A DNA stretch of 64,000 nucleotides from Caenorhabditis remanei (GCF_010183535.1 NC_071331.1:3534001-3598000), one strand, 5' to 3'. Counted from the first letter of the stretch, positions 11,100-23,421 are shown. Translations and numbers: made by a program. The notes: generated by a model from the letters alone, not told the origin.

Positions 11100-11890
11100 A
11101 AAGGAGAGATGGAAAAGGGAAATGAGAAATCGCCTTGATCGGACTGGCTAACGCTAACTATATTAAATCATTGGATGCTTTCAAATTCTTTTTTTTTCTC
11201 GGCATTATTGTAAAGTTTTTTTGTTCGTCGGCTTCTTTCGCAGTTTTTATGAGTTAGCAGGATGTGAATAGTTGATGGGAATGAGGAACACGTATTCTGT
11301 AAAAGAAAAAAATCTTTTTTGGATTTGCCTTCACATAGACCCGGTAGAAGCGACCAGAACATAAATTCGCTGTAAAATTAATATATTGCAACTGTAATTT
11401 TTTGATATTCTGACTTTTTCTTTTTTCACTGTTTCTTTATTAACAAATTTATGGTTTTTTAGCGTCAAACATAGTTAGTGACGTTTACCTTTTTTTTCTA
11501 TCACACTACGATTTCGATAATTGAGAATTTGATTGCCTCTAAATTAAAATTTATGAAAAAAAATAGGCCGCGAAATATTTATATTTGAAACTTGGGGATA
11601 AAAAATGCGAAGTTATTAACCGAAGCATCCTCATCAACATTGTTGCAAATAAAACGTAAAACTTCCAAAAAATTTGAATTTGACCACATTTTGAAACAGT
11701 TTCGATATCCAATATTTTGCATAAAACTCACTGTTCCAATATTTGGTTATCAATTTCATCAATTTCTTTTCTCCAGTTTACATTGGATCCTTTTGGTTTT
11801 CAGAAATCCACTAGTACTTTTAGGCTCTGTTGAGACATTGGTGCGATATTTTGTATTCAAGATATCAGAGTACTTCAGTGAACTTTCTAG
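11100..11890 (-). repeat. Right arm of inverted duplication flanking the collagen gene
   Basis: Reverse-complement partner of 8087-9200. It lacks the GGGCC MITE and so preserves the empty target site near 11838-11850. A block shared with the left side (ACCCATTTTTCTACTTCCGT) lies at the inner edge here (about 11065-11087, complement) but at the outer edge on the left (about 8055-8074), so the duplication is permuted. The interval 10870-11100 otherwise holds only the collagen 5' flank. Confidence 0.6.
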
Positions 11891-12223
11891 CTAGCAGCGT
11901 AGGAATGTCAATCTTTTCTTTATTCAATCTATTCGCTATACCAAATAATTTCTGGAACAAGACTACTTGAAACCGTCAGTGAATATTTGTAACACATAGT
12001 CCATTATTGTGTTCACAGGTTGCAAAATATTTTTGAATGTTTCATACTTTTTAGAAAAGTTGCACTGGAAAAGGGGTTCAAAAAACCTTCTTTTCTATTC
12101 ATTAAAACAGGATTTTTTTGTGAAAAAATGGATTTTCAAATTCAAAAATTGGAATAATATTTTAAAGATCTTTTTCCGTAATGATAACATTTATTTAAAA
12201 TAGAAAAAACTATATTTCCTTCT
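11891..12223. other. AT-rich intergenic DNA, nothing recognised
   Basis: No conserved protein, RNA gene or inverted repeat could be recognised. A short T/A-rich open frame is present but has no coding character. Confidence 0.6.
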
Positions 12224-12226
12224 TTA

Positions 12227-13168
12227 CTAGGGAATGTTGTGAGTGGGGTATGGAGTTATGGCAAGTGACCTATATCATTGGAAAGCTGAGAACACGTCAT
12301 TTATTTATCTGTTTTCCGTTTTTGCTGCGGATCCTCCCAGTTCGAGAAATTTAGGTCTGAAATTTTGAAGATATTTTCCCCGTGAACTCGCGGTCACAGT
12401 TGATTTTTGGAGATTTTCGGCAGATTCAGTTCACGTGAAGTTTCAAAATATAATAAAAGTGAAAACCTTAAAAAATCAGCGGTCGAATGGTTCAGTGGTA
12501 GAGTTCGGGAATAGTAATCAGAGGGTCTGGGGCTCGATATCCTCAACTCGAATTATTTTTTTATTTTTTGTAAAGCTCATAACTGGCTCCAAGAGCAATC
12601 TGGGTCACTTTTCCATGTTTTCGGGGTTCTCTGATCTTTAGAGCATCTGGTTCAGACCATTTTCAAAATTTTTTTAAAACATTTTTCAAGACTTTATATG
12701 ATCATCTATAGGCAAAAATTTTTAGAATTTTTTTCTGGTCAAAAATGTGAAAGTTGGTTACGTGAGGCTGTTGCTGTGTGTGAAAAAGTGACCCAGATTG
12801 CTCTTGGAGCCAGTTATGAGCTTTACAAAAAATAAAAAAATAATTCGAGTTGAGGATATCGAGCCCCAGACTCTCTGATACTATTCCTGAACTCTAACAC
12901 TGAACCATTCGACCGCTGATTTTTTAAGGTTTTCACTTTTATTATATTTTGAAACTTCACGTGAACTGAATCTGCCGAAAATCTCCAAAAATCAACTGTG
13001 ACCGCGAGTTCACGGGGAAAATATCTTCAAAATTTCAGACCTAAATTTCTCGAACTGGGAGGGTCCGCAGCAAAAACGGAAAACAGATAAATAAACAACG
13101 TGTTCTCAGCTTTCCAATGATATAGGTCACTTGCCATAACTCCATACCCCACTCACAACATTCCCTAG
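12227..13168. mobile_element. Foldback element with TTA target duplication
   Basis: 942-bp element made almost entirely of two 387-bp inverted arms (12227-12613 and 12783-13168) around a 169-bp loop. The termini are CTAGGGAATGTTGTGAG and its complement, flanked on both sides by TTA (12224-12226, 13169-13171). A 3-bp TWA duplication is typical of PIF/Harbinger elements, so a non-autonomous member is likely. The arms differ at only a few positions (for example GAGGGTCTGG against the complement of CCAGACTCTC). No transposase frame is present. Each arm carries a tRNA-like segment. Confidence 0.75.
12479..12543 (+). other. tRNA-like segment with A and B boxes
   Basis: TGGTTCAGTGGTAGAG matches a pol III A box and GGGGCTCGATATCC resembles a B box, spaced as in a tRNA gene. 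The acceptor and anticodon stems do not pair, so this is not a working tRNA. The other arm carries the same segment on the opposite strand with substitutions. It could be a tRNA-derived promoter relic inside the foldback element. Confidence 0.4.
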
Positions 13169-13171
13169 TTA

Positions 13172-13485
13172 GAAAAATACGTGTTCAGCTGTACATTGAG
13201 ACTGCCAAGTTGTAAATTTTGACTGGTTCTGGTTACTATTTCTGATTACTATTTCTGCTATTCTTGAGCGCAAAAAATCGTTTACAGCACACGATTTTTT
13301 GTTCTAAAAATATCAGTGATGGTGCATTCCTGTGAACTGAATTTTTGACATTTACATCACACGAGATTTTTTTAAAATTTTGTGAAGAAACTGGCGGATG
13401 GATAAGAATGAATGACTATGGCACAAAGAAATTTTCTGCTTTTTGTGAAAGAGCTGGTATTTACAGCGTGATTTCTACTATTTTT
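13172..13485. other. AT-rich intergenic DNA, nothing recognised
   Basis: Simple AT-rich sequence between two foldback elements. A repeated TTTACAGCACACGATTTTTTG-like phrase (about 13280-13370) appears twice in related form; nothing else stands out. Confidence 0.5.
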
Positions 13486-14717
13486 CATAATTCTGGATAT
13501 TCAAACCCGGCTCCAATTGATATGATATGATATTTTATTTAACTATTTAAATATACAGAAAATGTCACTGGAGGTCAGGTAAAGTCCCTCACGAGACAAA
13601 ACCTGAGAAAGGAAACCGGGAATAAGAAATTATAAAATAGGTGTTGGGCAAAATGGAGGGAGAATAAAGAAAGAAAAAAAATCAGAATCGTGCAATATTA
13701 TTCACAAGAAGAGACTTGAATTCCGATGGGCAAAGGAAATGAGGGACATTAATAGTGAAGGCATTCCAAATAGGTGTTACAGTTGAGAAAAAATTAGAGC
13801 AATTAGGATTTATACAGATAAGAGACATTGGGCGACGGGAGGAGGAACTTAACCTGACATGGCTCTCAAGACTAGGAAAATATGAGGCGCCGATTATAAG
13901 ATTGTATAAGAGAAGTAGTTGCGCTTTGAGCCTACGGTGAATTGAATATTCGAATGGGCGTGACTCTTTCAAATAAACGGGAAACTGAAAAATACATGAA
14001 TTTTTCTGCTGCATTGTTTGCATCATTTTTATAATGTCCACTTTGTTTCTTCATCAACTTATATATTTCTGTTTCTTCAGCTCCAAAATTATTTTCATCG
14101 TTTTGTTCAGTGATTTTTTTGAAATACTGGGTATTCCAACATTTCATTATTCTAAAAACAAGAACTATAAAAGTCTTACAAAACATCGAGCAAAATTGAG
14201 TATAAGAGCAATACATTATTGAATTTCCGAAACAGTCAAAAGTAAAAATCCAAAGATGTTCAATTCGGTTTTTATCACGGAATGATTAAATTGATTTTAT
14301 CTCTGTATTCCACATGCATAGTCAGTTGTTATGACACACAATTTCGCTACTTGAATTCACATTCTACTTTCATAAATTGCTGTTTTTGCAAAATTTATCA
14401 GTAGAAAGTTGCGATCTTTATTCTATCTAAGGCACTTGGAAAACGAGAAGAGTTCTAAAAGAAGCACTGAAAAAATGGAAGTATCGAAAGTAAACCATGA
14501 AACTGAAACTGTATACTTTTGTAATTTACGAGATTATAAAAGTTGCTAAACTTTTCCCAGAAGAAAAGATACAAAAAGTATTGTTTTGGAGTGCAGCAGT
14601 TCCATACCCAACATAACAGATAAATTTCTTGGACTTTTAACTGACAAAACCTCATATTTAGCTATCGAACCTCCTGCAAGAAAATACTTTCCAATAAACA
14701 TCATGATGAGACAGACA

Positions 14718-14858
14718 TTCACGAACCCTTGCTGGTAAAAACCCCGTATTTTACCACGATTTAAAATTATTTTACTACGGTTTTTCATGCTTTCAACCGC
14801 GAGACCCATCCGAACCAATTACTTGCGCCTTTAACACGCTTCGGCAAGGGTTCGTGAA
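14718..14858. repeat. 141-bp inverted-repeat insert in the palindrome loop
   Basis: Termini TTCACGAACCCTTGC (14718-14732) and its exact complement (14844-14858) enclose a short sequence. It sits where the two large arms stop matching, so it is probably a MITE inserted in the loop or at its edge. Confidence 0.55.
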
Positions 14859-16007
14859 CCGATAATATCTCATTTTTGTGTCACATGAAAAGACTTGCTC
14901 GGTTTTACCAAATGCTTGGGATTTGATTTTGGTAACGGTAGAAAAGTACTAAGGGAATTGAACAAGTAGCTTTTTTATGTTTCGTAATTGTTTTAAGTTT
15001 CAGTGGTTTATAAATCCGAGATCGGATCTTTGTCAACGACAAGAAAATGAAGAATAAGTGAATTGGACTTTTACTCTAAAACTATTGACTTGAAAAAGCA
15101 AAAATTGGAAAAAGTTTTCGCTTTATTCAACCGTACCTTTTGCAATCCTGATATTGACTATTCATCAAACCTGGAATGTCTGTCTCATCATGATGTTTAT
15201 TGGAAAGTATTTTCAGGAGGTTCGATAGCTAAATATGAGGTTTTGTCAGTTAAAAGTCCAAGAAATTTATCTGTTATGTTGGGTATGGAACTGCTGCACT
15301 CCAAAACAATACTTTTTGTATCTTTTCTTCTGGGAAAAGTTTAGCAACTTTTATAATCTCGTAAATTACAAAAGTATACAGTTTCAGTTTCATGGTTTAC
15401 TTTCGATACTTTCATTTTTTCAGTGCTTCTTTTAGAACTCTTCTCGTTTTCCAAGTGCCTTAGATAGAATAAAGATCGCAACTTTCTACTGATAAATTTT
15501 GCAAAAACAGCAATTTATGAAAGTAGAATGTGAATTCAAGTAGCGAAATTGTGTGTCATAACAACTGACTATGCATGTGGAATACAGAGATAAAATCGAT
15601 TTAATCATTCCGTGATAAAAACCGAATTGAACATCTTTGGATTTTTACTTTTGACTGTTTCGGAAATTCAATAATGTATTGCTCTTATACTCAATTTTGC
15701 TCGATGTTTTGTAAGACTTTTATAGTTCTTGTTTTTAGAATAATGAAATGTTGGAATACCCAGTATTTCAAAAAGATCACTGAACAAAACGATGAAAATA
15801 ATTTTGGAGCTGAAGAAACAGAAATATATAAGTTGATGAAGAAACAAAGTGGACATTATAAAAATGATGCAAACAATGCAGCAGAAAAATTCATGTATTT
15901 TTCAGTTTCCCGTTTATTTGAAAGAGTCACGCCCATTCGAATATTCAATTCACCGTACGCTCAAAGCGCAACTACTTCTCTTATACAATCTTATAATCGG
16001 CGCCTCA

Positions 16008-17607
16008 TCTTTACTAATAATATTCAACAGATCCGTTTGTGTATTTGTTTGTTGCCAGCCATAACTCCCTTCGTAGTGGGCCGATTTTTATGAAACCTGG
16101 ATAGATGTATTGGAAATGTGTCTTAGTTGATGCCCGAACTTTTCTTTTTTCAAAAATGTCTGTTTTGACGTCTTCTGGAGACGATGACGATTTCAACGGT
16201 AAAAAGCGTTGAGAAAAGGTGTGTCCCGACAGGGTGGTAGAAAGCTCAAAATATCAACCTGATACTACTGACTCGGTGTTTCTTGACTGCATTCTCGAGA
16301 GCGCCCCGGCCGCGCGTATTCGGTGCAGCGGTCTACGCAGATGACTCTTACGCACGGGGTGGTGAGTTCGTTCCCGCTAGGTCGGAAATGTTTTTTGGTT
16401 TTTTGTTTTGATAGGAACATAGACATCCAGTATATGAAAGTTGTAAATAACGTCGTTACAGTCGAGATTTCATAGATAAAAAGGGTTACGTGGGTATCTG
16501 CACCAGTTTTTTCCACTGTTGACACTGCTACAATTCTGCCATAATGAGTGATTGAGTTCCAACTTTCAAAGTGTTTAAAAATTAAAATTCTGCAAACGCA
16601 GAGTCAGAAACTGACTTAACCATAATACTTCCGTCCGCATCTTCTTGGGGTAGTCAAAAACTCAAAAAGATTACATTTTTTGTCAAAAGGAAAATATGTT
16701 TTGAAGTTTCTGAAAAAAGTTGTAACGTTTTTTGCGTATACCACTATTTATACCACACCCTGTACATAAAGTGCATTTCATTGAAGATCTTTAAGAATTT
16801 TGCCAACTTTTGTGGAGCGCTTTCAGGTATAAATGAGGGTTGGAATCAAAATAGACTGAATAAAAGGGTACTTCAACTTTTGAACTTATGTAGAAGTATG
16901 CAAAATAGTTTTGAAGTATTCCAGAGAAGAGAGGCAGCATCGCCGCCTGAATACTTCAATCAATAAATATTATCTTTCTATCTATCTAATAGTTAATATT
17001 CAGAAAGCAGAACATTTTGGATCAAACCAGACTATGAAGAAGATTTCCGTGTATATGGAAAACATCTTGAAAGGTTTTGGGGAGGGAGGCGATATCGCCG
17101 CCGATCAGTCAAAAACTCAAAAAGATGTTTTAAGCGCATTTTTTGAATATATGAATAGGAAAGTCTCCACATTCCTAAGCTTCAGAAAAATATGTTCAAA
17201 CAGAGAAAAAAATAGTAGAACAAATTCAAGCAAAATGGTCAAGAAGTGATGGTGATTTGTGAATAAGGAACTTTGTCGTAGCTCGGTTACCTTCAAAAAA
17301 GAAACAAATTCTAGAAGTGAAGAAACCGTTCATACTGAATTTCATATTCCACAGGAAAAATGTCATTGAGAAAATTTGTCCAAATATTATCAGAAAAACA
17401 GATTTTTTAATTGTTCTCTACCGGAACGGGCTGCTTAGCTAACAAAAACTACCAACAAGTGAATAAGTTATACGATCCAGAATTAGAGAAGAATTCTGAA
17501 ACCTCTATAGTCTCAACCGTTTGGGAAGCGCCGCAGGCGCTGTAACAACCGGAAAGGTGGTGTAGAAAAGGAGGTTTAGTCGCCGTTAGGCGACGTGAAC
17601 CGACTGG
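16008..17607 (+). mobile_element. Non-autonomous Helitron, complete
   Basis: 1,600 bp starting TCTTTACTAATAATATTC and ending CTGG (17604-17607), inserted exactly between A (16007) and T (17608) with no target duplication. Nine bases before CTGG is a perfect terminal hairpin, GTCGCC (17579-17584) GTTA GGCGAC (17589-17594). The left arm of the surrounding palindrome (13882-13884) preserves the uninterrupted target, which confirms both ends. It encodes no Rep or helicase. A second hairpin, AGCGCCGCAGGCGCT, lies near 17527-17541. The open frame at 16911-17249 has no recognisable family; it could be captured host sequence. Confidence 0.88.
16310..16383 (+). other. tRNA-like segment inside the Helitron
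   Basis: GC-rich island with a D-arm-like GGTGCAGCGGTCTACGC and a B-box/T-arm-like GTGAGTTCGTTCCCGC at tRNA-like spacing. The acceptor stem is not evident, so I do not call a tRNA gene; a degenerate captured tRNA or SINE head is possible. Confidence 0.3.
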
Positions 17608-18794
17608 TATTTTCCTAGTCTTGAGAGCCATGTCAGGTTAAGTTCCTCCTCCCGTCGCCCAATGTCTCTTATCTGTATAAATCCTAATTGCTCTAATTTT
17701 TTCTCAACTGTAACACCTATTTGGAATGCCTTCACTATTAATGTCCCTCATTTCCTTTGCCCATCGGAATTCAAGTCTCTTCTTGTGAATAATATTGCAC
17801 GATTCTGATTTTTTTTCTTTCTTTATTCTCCCTCCATTTTGCCCAACACCTATTTTATAATTTCTTATTCCCGGTTTCCTTTCTCAGGTTTTGTCTCGTG
17901 AGGGACTTTACCTGACCTCCAGTGACATTTTCTGTATATTTAAATAGTTAAATAAAATATCATATCATATCAATTGGAGCCGGGTTTGAATATCCAGAAT
18001 TATGTCAAGTTCATTACATTGGCTGGCTTTATTCACCTCACGTAGTTCTAGAATAATTAAAACCTGTGACATAAAAAGAAACGTGGAGCACACCCGAACA
18101 ACGTTGTACGAAACCTTTGCTTTTCGTTACAACTTTTTTATCTTTTATTATTCGGTTTTTTTTTCAGTTAAAAAAATATGCTGTTGCAGTTGTTAAGAAA
18201 ATAGTGATTCGATTTTGAACATTGTTGAATGTCCTTCTTTCGTTTTAGAACTCTTCTTTAAAATTTTAAATCATAAATTTTTTCTCAAAATTAATTTTAT
18301 AAATTCTTAAAACGTTACTCAGATTAGCAGTTTCTCATAATGATAAAAAAGTTGTTGAGATAGTACGTTCAAAGTTATTCAAAAATACAAAAAGAGTTGT
18401 TCAAAGCAAGAAAAAATGTGTGCCGTTTTTTTAGGTTTTTCATCAATTCTTTATGACACCCTTGTGAAATTTCTTGCCGTTTCAAAACAATTGTTTCAAT
18501 TTTTCCAAAAATATGTTTAATTATTGTATAATGAAGTCATAGATGTCATACAAGTCGTTTGAACACGCAAAAAAAACCGCACTTTTTTTTGTATTTTTAA
18601 CTTTTCCAGGTTTTTTTCTGTTTTGAATCTGCTTCTTATTGTTTGTTTGGCAAAATTGTTCGTTATTTTCTTCTGATTTATTTTTATTTTAAAAACCACT
18701 GGTCCTTCGTTTCCCAGCCGCATTGAAAGTTAGTAATGCTTGTGTTTTCTGGGATTGGTGACTCACTTGACAGTTTTTTCAAAAATTGTTTGCG

Positions 18795-18860
18795 CTGTTT
18801 CACTTTGTTTTCTGCTTCACAAGCTCTAATTAACATTGTTGATAAACTTCGGGATGTTTT
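18795..18860 (+). ncRNA. Candidate 21U-RNA gene
   Basis: Exact CTGTTTCA at 18795-18802; start TGTT with T at 18840, spacing 38 nt. Predicted RNA 18840-18860. An alternative CATT start gives T at 18837. Confidence 0.6.
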
Positions 18861-20667
18861 TTTTGATTCTAAACAATGTTTTATGTGGAAACGATTGCTC
18901 GTATGATTTAAATGACCGATAACTGTCATTCAAGTCAATTCCATTATTATGTAACCCTTGAAACGGGGTAAGTTTTATACTAAAAATATGAATAATCATG
19001 TCAAAAGAAAGCAATCCTATTCCGATTGTAACTTCTTACCGATTAAGTCATTTTTGAATTCTATTTATGGTTCCATACGCATTTAAAAAATGAACGAATA
19101 TACAAGATTTCTGATTGAAACGGAAATTATTCACAATGCAGATTATAAAAAAGGTTTTTGAGTGTAATCTTTGCAAAATCGGTGGATTGAGCTCAAATAT
19201 TACGAAACACAAACCAGGAAAAAATATCTTCAAATTTAATTTGTATCTCTAAAGTCGTTATGAAAACCTGTTTGAAAAATATCATTTTTCTGTTGCTTAT
19301 AAGCTTGATAATTATACGATTAGTGTAGTTTTCCAATTTCTCGATTTAAAATTTTTCGATTTTGAGTATGACATCAACACGACTGTTCCAATTGCTGTGA
19401 GCTCGGAGCATAAGCGTTTTCAACATGAAACAAGGTACCACAAGTGATCAATAAAAAATTCATTTAATCAGTAGCGACAAGTTTTAACACAATGTTGAAA
19501 TGTTAGAGAAACAGTAGAAAAAATGTGTTTCACGAAATTTTTCCTAGTTTTAGAAAGGATATTACAGACCAAACGAAATAATTAGGCAAAAACCTGGATT
19601 TTAGATTTTCTCTAGATAATTTCCGACTGCCAATAGAGTGTGTTCTCTCATTTTCAATTAAACTATGAAACTTATTTGATTTTGAAAAAATGCCGGTTTC
19701 TATAAATGTTCAATTACATTAACCACAAAACTAAAATTGGTTTCATTTTTTTAACTGCAACATTTTTGGGATTCAGTAGATGCCGAATTCGTAGATATGC
19801 AAAACGCCTGTAGGACTGGGATCAGTACAAATACACCAAAGTAGTAGTTTAAAAAGCTATACAAACAGTGAAATCGGTTAAGAGGTTCCTTGTTTTGCAA
19901 CTTATTTCTTTTTCATGCATGGTTTGAAACGTCTCTGACTTGGAAAGCTATTAATTAGATTTGATCTGGTGGAAAACTTAGTTGTTTGATTGATAATTAC
20001 TGAACGTTGTGTAAAATTTCTTCATACAAACTTGAATAGTTAATTTTCAGCAACTTCTGACCAGGCAAGATTGCCGATCCGCTGTGTTTAATGTGTGAGG
20101 TCTCAAAATTAAATTTTATTTCAGCTTCATTGAAATTATTTTTTCATTTTGTGTGAGAAAAAAATTAGTGTGAGAAAATAATTTCTATTCAAACACATTT
20201 TTCCATTTCAGGTCTTTCATTTACCCAGGTATCAAATGAAAAAACATTAATTCACTTTTAAACCTTGGAAATCGCCTTCGAAATCGAGATTTGGAAACCT
20301 ATTGCCAGCGAGTAAGCAATTTGAAAAGGTAATTTCATTTACTGATGGTTATAGTTCCATCTTTTTGTTTTAAATGGTCATGTTGAAATAGTAAATTTAT
20401 GTGATTTTGTTCTCCAATTTTTTAATCGAACTCAAAAAATTTGTTTTAAAATATTTTCAAAACATCATGATTTCATTTACATGTGTTTCCGCTGCATTTT
20501 TGGTTATCCAGAAGTGTTGTTTCAACAGAAAAGTTTTTGAGACGGTACAGGAAGAAAATTTTTTTAAATGAAAGTTGACCCATATAAATGCAGCTCTTTC
20601 ACTTTTGTAAACAGGATCTTCCTTTGTAAAACTTATTTTTGAAACTGCTCTTAAAACAGTAAGAAAT

Positions 20668-20733
20668 GAAACCAACCTTTCGATACAACTATTTTTGAAG
20701 CTTACACAAAACTTTCAAAACCTAGTGAAACAG
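20668..20733 (-). ncRNA. Candidate 21U-RNA gene
   Basis: Exact motif on the minus strand (20733-20726); start TAGT with T at 20688, spacing 38 nt. Predicted RNA 20688-20668. Confidence 0.65.
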
Positions 20734-20973
20734 GATATTTTCCAAAAAAAATCCATAATTTCATGAACCACTATGCGAAATTCATATAATTTTTTGGAAT
20801 TGCAATACTGTTGATGGTCTCCTTCAGAACATTCAAAGAACACTGGTCGAATTGCAAAAAAATAGTTTAGAAGTTATTATTTCGGCGCTATTGTAAGTAC
20901 GCTCTATTGCAAAATTTTTTAGTTGATTTACTGCAAACATAACAAAAACGTTTTCAGCATTTTTGTTGAAATT

Positions 20974-21039
20974 AAGTTTTTAATGGACGTTAGATTATTG
21001 ATCTTGGCAATGTCCATAAACGTGATGTTTTTGAAACAG
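20974..21039 (-). ncRNA. Candidate 21U-RNA gene
   Basis: Exact motif on the minus strand (21039-21032); start TAAT with T at 20994, spacing 38 nt. Predicted RNA 20994-20974. A plus-strand motif begins 50 bases away at 21089, giving a divergent pair. Confidence 0.65.
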
Positions 21040-21088
21040 TGAACAGGCGACATGATTTACCGTCCAAACACCAATTAGATAATGATTA

Positions 21089-21154
21089 CTGTTTCAGAAA
21101 TTTTTTTTCACGTTACAAATTTATATTATCTAGTGAATTGTGGAAACATGTTAT
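21089..21154 (+). ncRNA. Candidate 21U-RNA gene
   Basis: Exact CTGTTTCA at 21089-21096; start TAGT with T at 21134, spacing 38 nt. Predicted RNA 21134-21154. Confidence 0.65.
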
Positions 21155-22559
21155 TAACCATGTTAGTAGCAACATGATGTTACCCTTATTTCCAGAAATC
21201 CTTGAGCATTGTTTTTTTTCGGTTCCGGTTATTTTTCAATTAATCGATTTTCTAGTTAAGAAGATTTTGATGTAATAGTGTTCGGAGGTTTCAATTTTCT
21301 AGTCCAGTTTTGCACTAATCCCTGCAATATTAACGAGTTTGTTGTCAGCGTTCCACAATTTTGTGAGAAATTACAAATTGGCTTGTGTTTAATTTGTTTC
21401 TGGGCGTCACATAACTAATTCCTAGAAAAGCAATTTGATTCAACATGAGTTTTCAAAACAGAAAACTTATGAAACACAATCTGATATGAGTTGATCGCAG
21501 AAACTTCGGATTCTACAAATGGATAAAATATTTCTAAACACTATAGATTCAGTATCGGTGATTCATAGTAAACTTGAAATCAGAATTTATTTATGATGAT
21601 GTTCTGTAACAGAAACGAGTTTATAATAATGCGCCAAAAAATTGTTTGATTTTCGGAACATTTTAAAGTGTTTCTAAATAGCCACGTTTCCAAGGCCTAA
21701 ACCAGATATTAATAAAACCGAGTTTTGTTCTTGGAAGGGTTTCATTCAAAAATTGCAACACTTGCAGTCGTACTGTAGATTCACTCCACCGAAAAGTTGT
21801 TTTTCTTGCAAAAGTATTACAAAATGTCACAAAAGTTAAACACTGTTCACTGTTTTTCAAAAATTTTAACTTGCCACTGATTCAGAGATTTTTGGTTTTA
21901 TTTCGGCTTTGCTTCTCAATGTAAAAAAACTTGCTTACTCTGATGGAATTTTGAATGTGAATTCTTGGCAAGTGATAGTTATAAAAATAGTTTACTTCTG
22001 AATACTTGCAAGAAAAACTAGTCGTTTTGTATAACAAAAGTTGGAATTTATTATCATTCTACCCCGTTTCATTAAATTGATTTGCAATAATGATTGGATT
22101 CGCTTCCAATCCAACCGACCAATGATGGTGTGGCACTCGGAATTTTTCGAAAACAATGATACTCACTAAACTGATGTTCACTAAACAATAATAACACCCA
22201 ACATACAGTCCAAGAAAAAAATTATTTGAAACGTTGATTTTTTTCATAAATCTTTTAATTGCTTGCTACTTATTCAGACGGAAACGCTCTGCTAAGCAGT
22301 GTGACTCGACTTCTTTTTTGTTTTGTTCTTCCAGTTGGTATAGTTGAATAACTGAAAAATTCTGGAAAAGGGCTAGAGGTTACTGTAGAAGTTAACAGAT
22401 CTCGAAAATACAAATTTGGAGTCGTTGTAGGTGAAATAAAGTAAAATTTGAGCTAATTATTATCTGGAGATCGTTTTTAAAATGTATTTTTAGCCTGAAA
22501 CTTAGCGAGTTCTCGAATTTCTTGTTGTTGCTTGGTTTACAAAAAATGCTACTTATTCA

Positions 22560-22627
22560 CTGTTTCAACTTTTTTTCAATAGACTAACAGGCCAGCAATG
22601 CATTACTTCTATTTCATATTCATTGAA
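22560..22627 (+). ncRNA. Candidate 21U-RNA gene
   Basis: Exact motif at 22560-22567; two possible starts, CATT (T 22604, 37 nt) or TACT (T 22607, 40 nt). It is a diverged duplicate of the locus at 28015. Confidence 0.55.
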
Positions 22628-23135
22628 TTACAATGTTTCGAACTGATTGAGTTTTGAGAAGTGTCAAAGAAAACAGAGACTTTCACCATCAAACTATTAC
22701 CGATTAGAATTGAAACCAAAACCTAGACGAGTGGCTATAAAAAATCATTATGTGTTTTAGTAACAGAACAAAAACAGAAACATTTTTGATGCACATTTTT
22801 CGAGTTCACAAAAGATATTTGTAAACTTTTTTAAATAACCTGAAATCGGTCAGCATTTGAAAGAACTCATTTTTACATACCAGAGTTGAAGATTGAGTTT
22901 AGCATAGAGAGCTTGGTGTGAATCAATAGAAATGCATTCATTTTAGATTCCGTAACAGCAGGTTGTAACAAAATCTGAGTTTAAAAGAACAGGTTGTAAC
23001 AGAAAATTAATTTCCTCTCTTGTTTGAATTCCAAACCATGATCGTAAATTATACGTCTTCGCAATAATAAAAATTTGAGTTCCTACTTTTTCGGCGCTTT
23101 GGAAATTTGCTCTATTTTCAGTAACCGTTAGTTGA

Positions 23136-23202
23136 AAGTTTCAAATCGGAATAAGACTATTCCAACAGAAAACTCCCGGATTTCATTACGTTCTAGAAAC
23201 AG
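23136..23202 (-). ncRNA. Candidate 21U-RNA gene, variant motif
   Basis: Minus-strand CTGTTTCT (23202-23195), one base from consensus; start TAGT with T at 23156, spacing 39 nt. Its duplicate at 28729-28722 keeps the same motif and spacing (T 28683). Confidence 0.35.
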
Positions 23203-23355
23203 AAAATTCCAGGAAGCATTCTGATTGTTCAAACTTTTCTTCTGGCTATCAAAACGTGTTCAGTTTTCCACGTATTGTAGCTCGAACTAATGAACACTGC
23301 AAATATTCATCAGAATTTTAACTCCAGTCTGGCCCGTAGAAAAAAGTGGTCAAAA

Positions 23356-23421
23356 ATGACATATGCATCTTCCCTATTATGGTTGCCCATTGTTAAATGT
23401 TAAGAAACGTTTCTGAAACAG
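23356..23421 (-). ncRNA. Candidate 21U-RNA gene
   Basis: Exact motif on the minus strand (23421-23414); start TAAT with T at 23376, spacing 38 nt. Predicted RNA 23376-23356. Confidence 0.65.

Larger units (their letters stand above)
13486..18004. mobile_element. Large palindromic element, right arm interrupted by a Helitron
   Basis: The left arm, 13486-14720, is contiguous. Its reverse complement is found as 15174-16007 plus 17608-18004, separated by a 1,600-bp insertion. Without that insertion the structure is about 2.9 kb, with arms of about 1.23 kb and a 0.45-kb loop. The arms are nearly identical (for example GATTTTTTTGAA against GATCTTTTTGAA in complement). Both strands carry short open frames, the longest at 15674-16093, but none resembles a known transposase. 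The outer ends read CATAATTCTGGATATTC and its complement; I could not identify a target duplication. Confidence 0.7.

Noticed and set aside
11692..11699. Exact minus-strand CTGTTTCA with YRNT at 39 nt
   Set aside because: Its inverted duplicate at 8620 has the motif but no YRNT, and it lies in the repeat arm; too weak to list.
12479..12543. A true tRNA gene
   Set aside because: A- and B-box-like sequences are present, but acceptor and anticodon stems do not pair.
15674..16093. 139-residue open frame with coding-like composition
   Set aside because: It lies in a palindrome arm, runs into the Helitron insertion, and its mirror counterpart is different in frame. No recognised domain, so left as part of the element.
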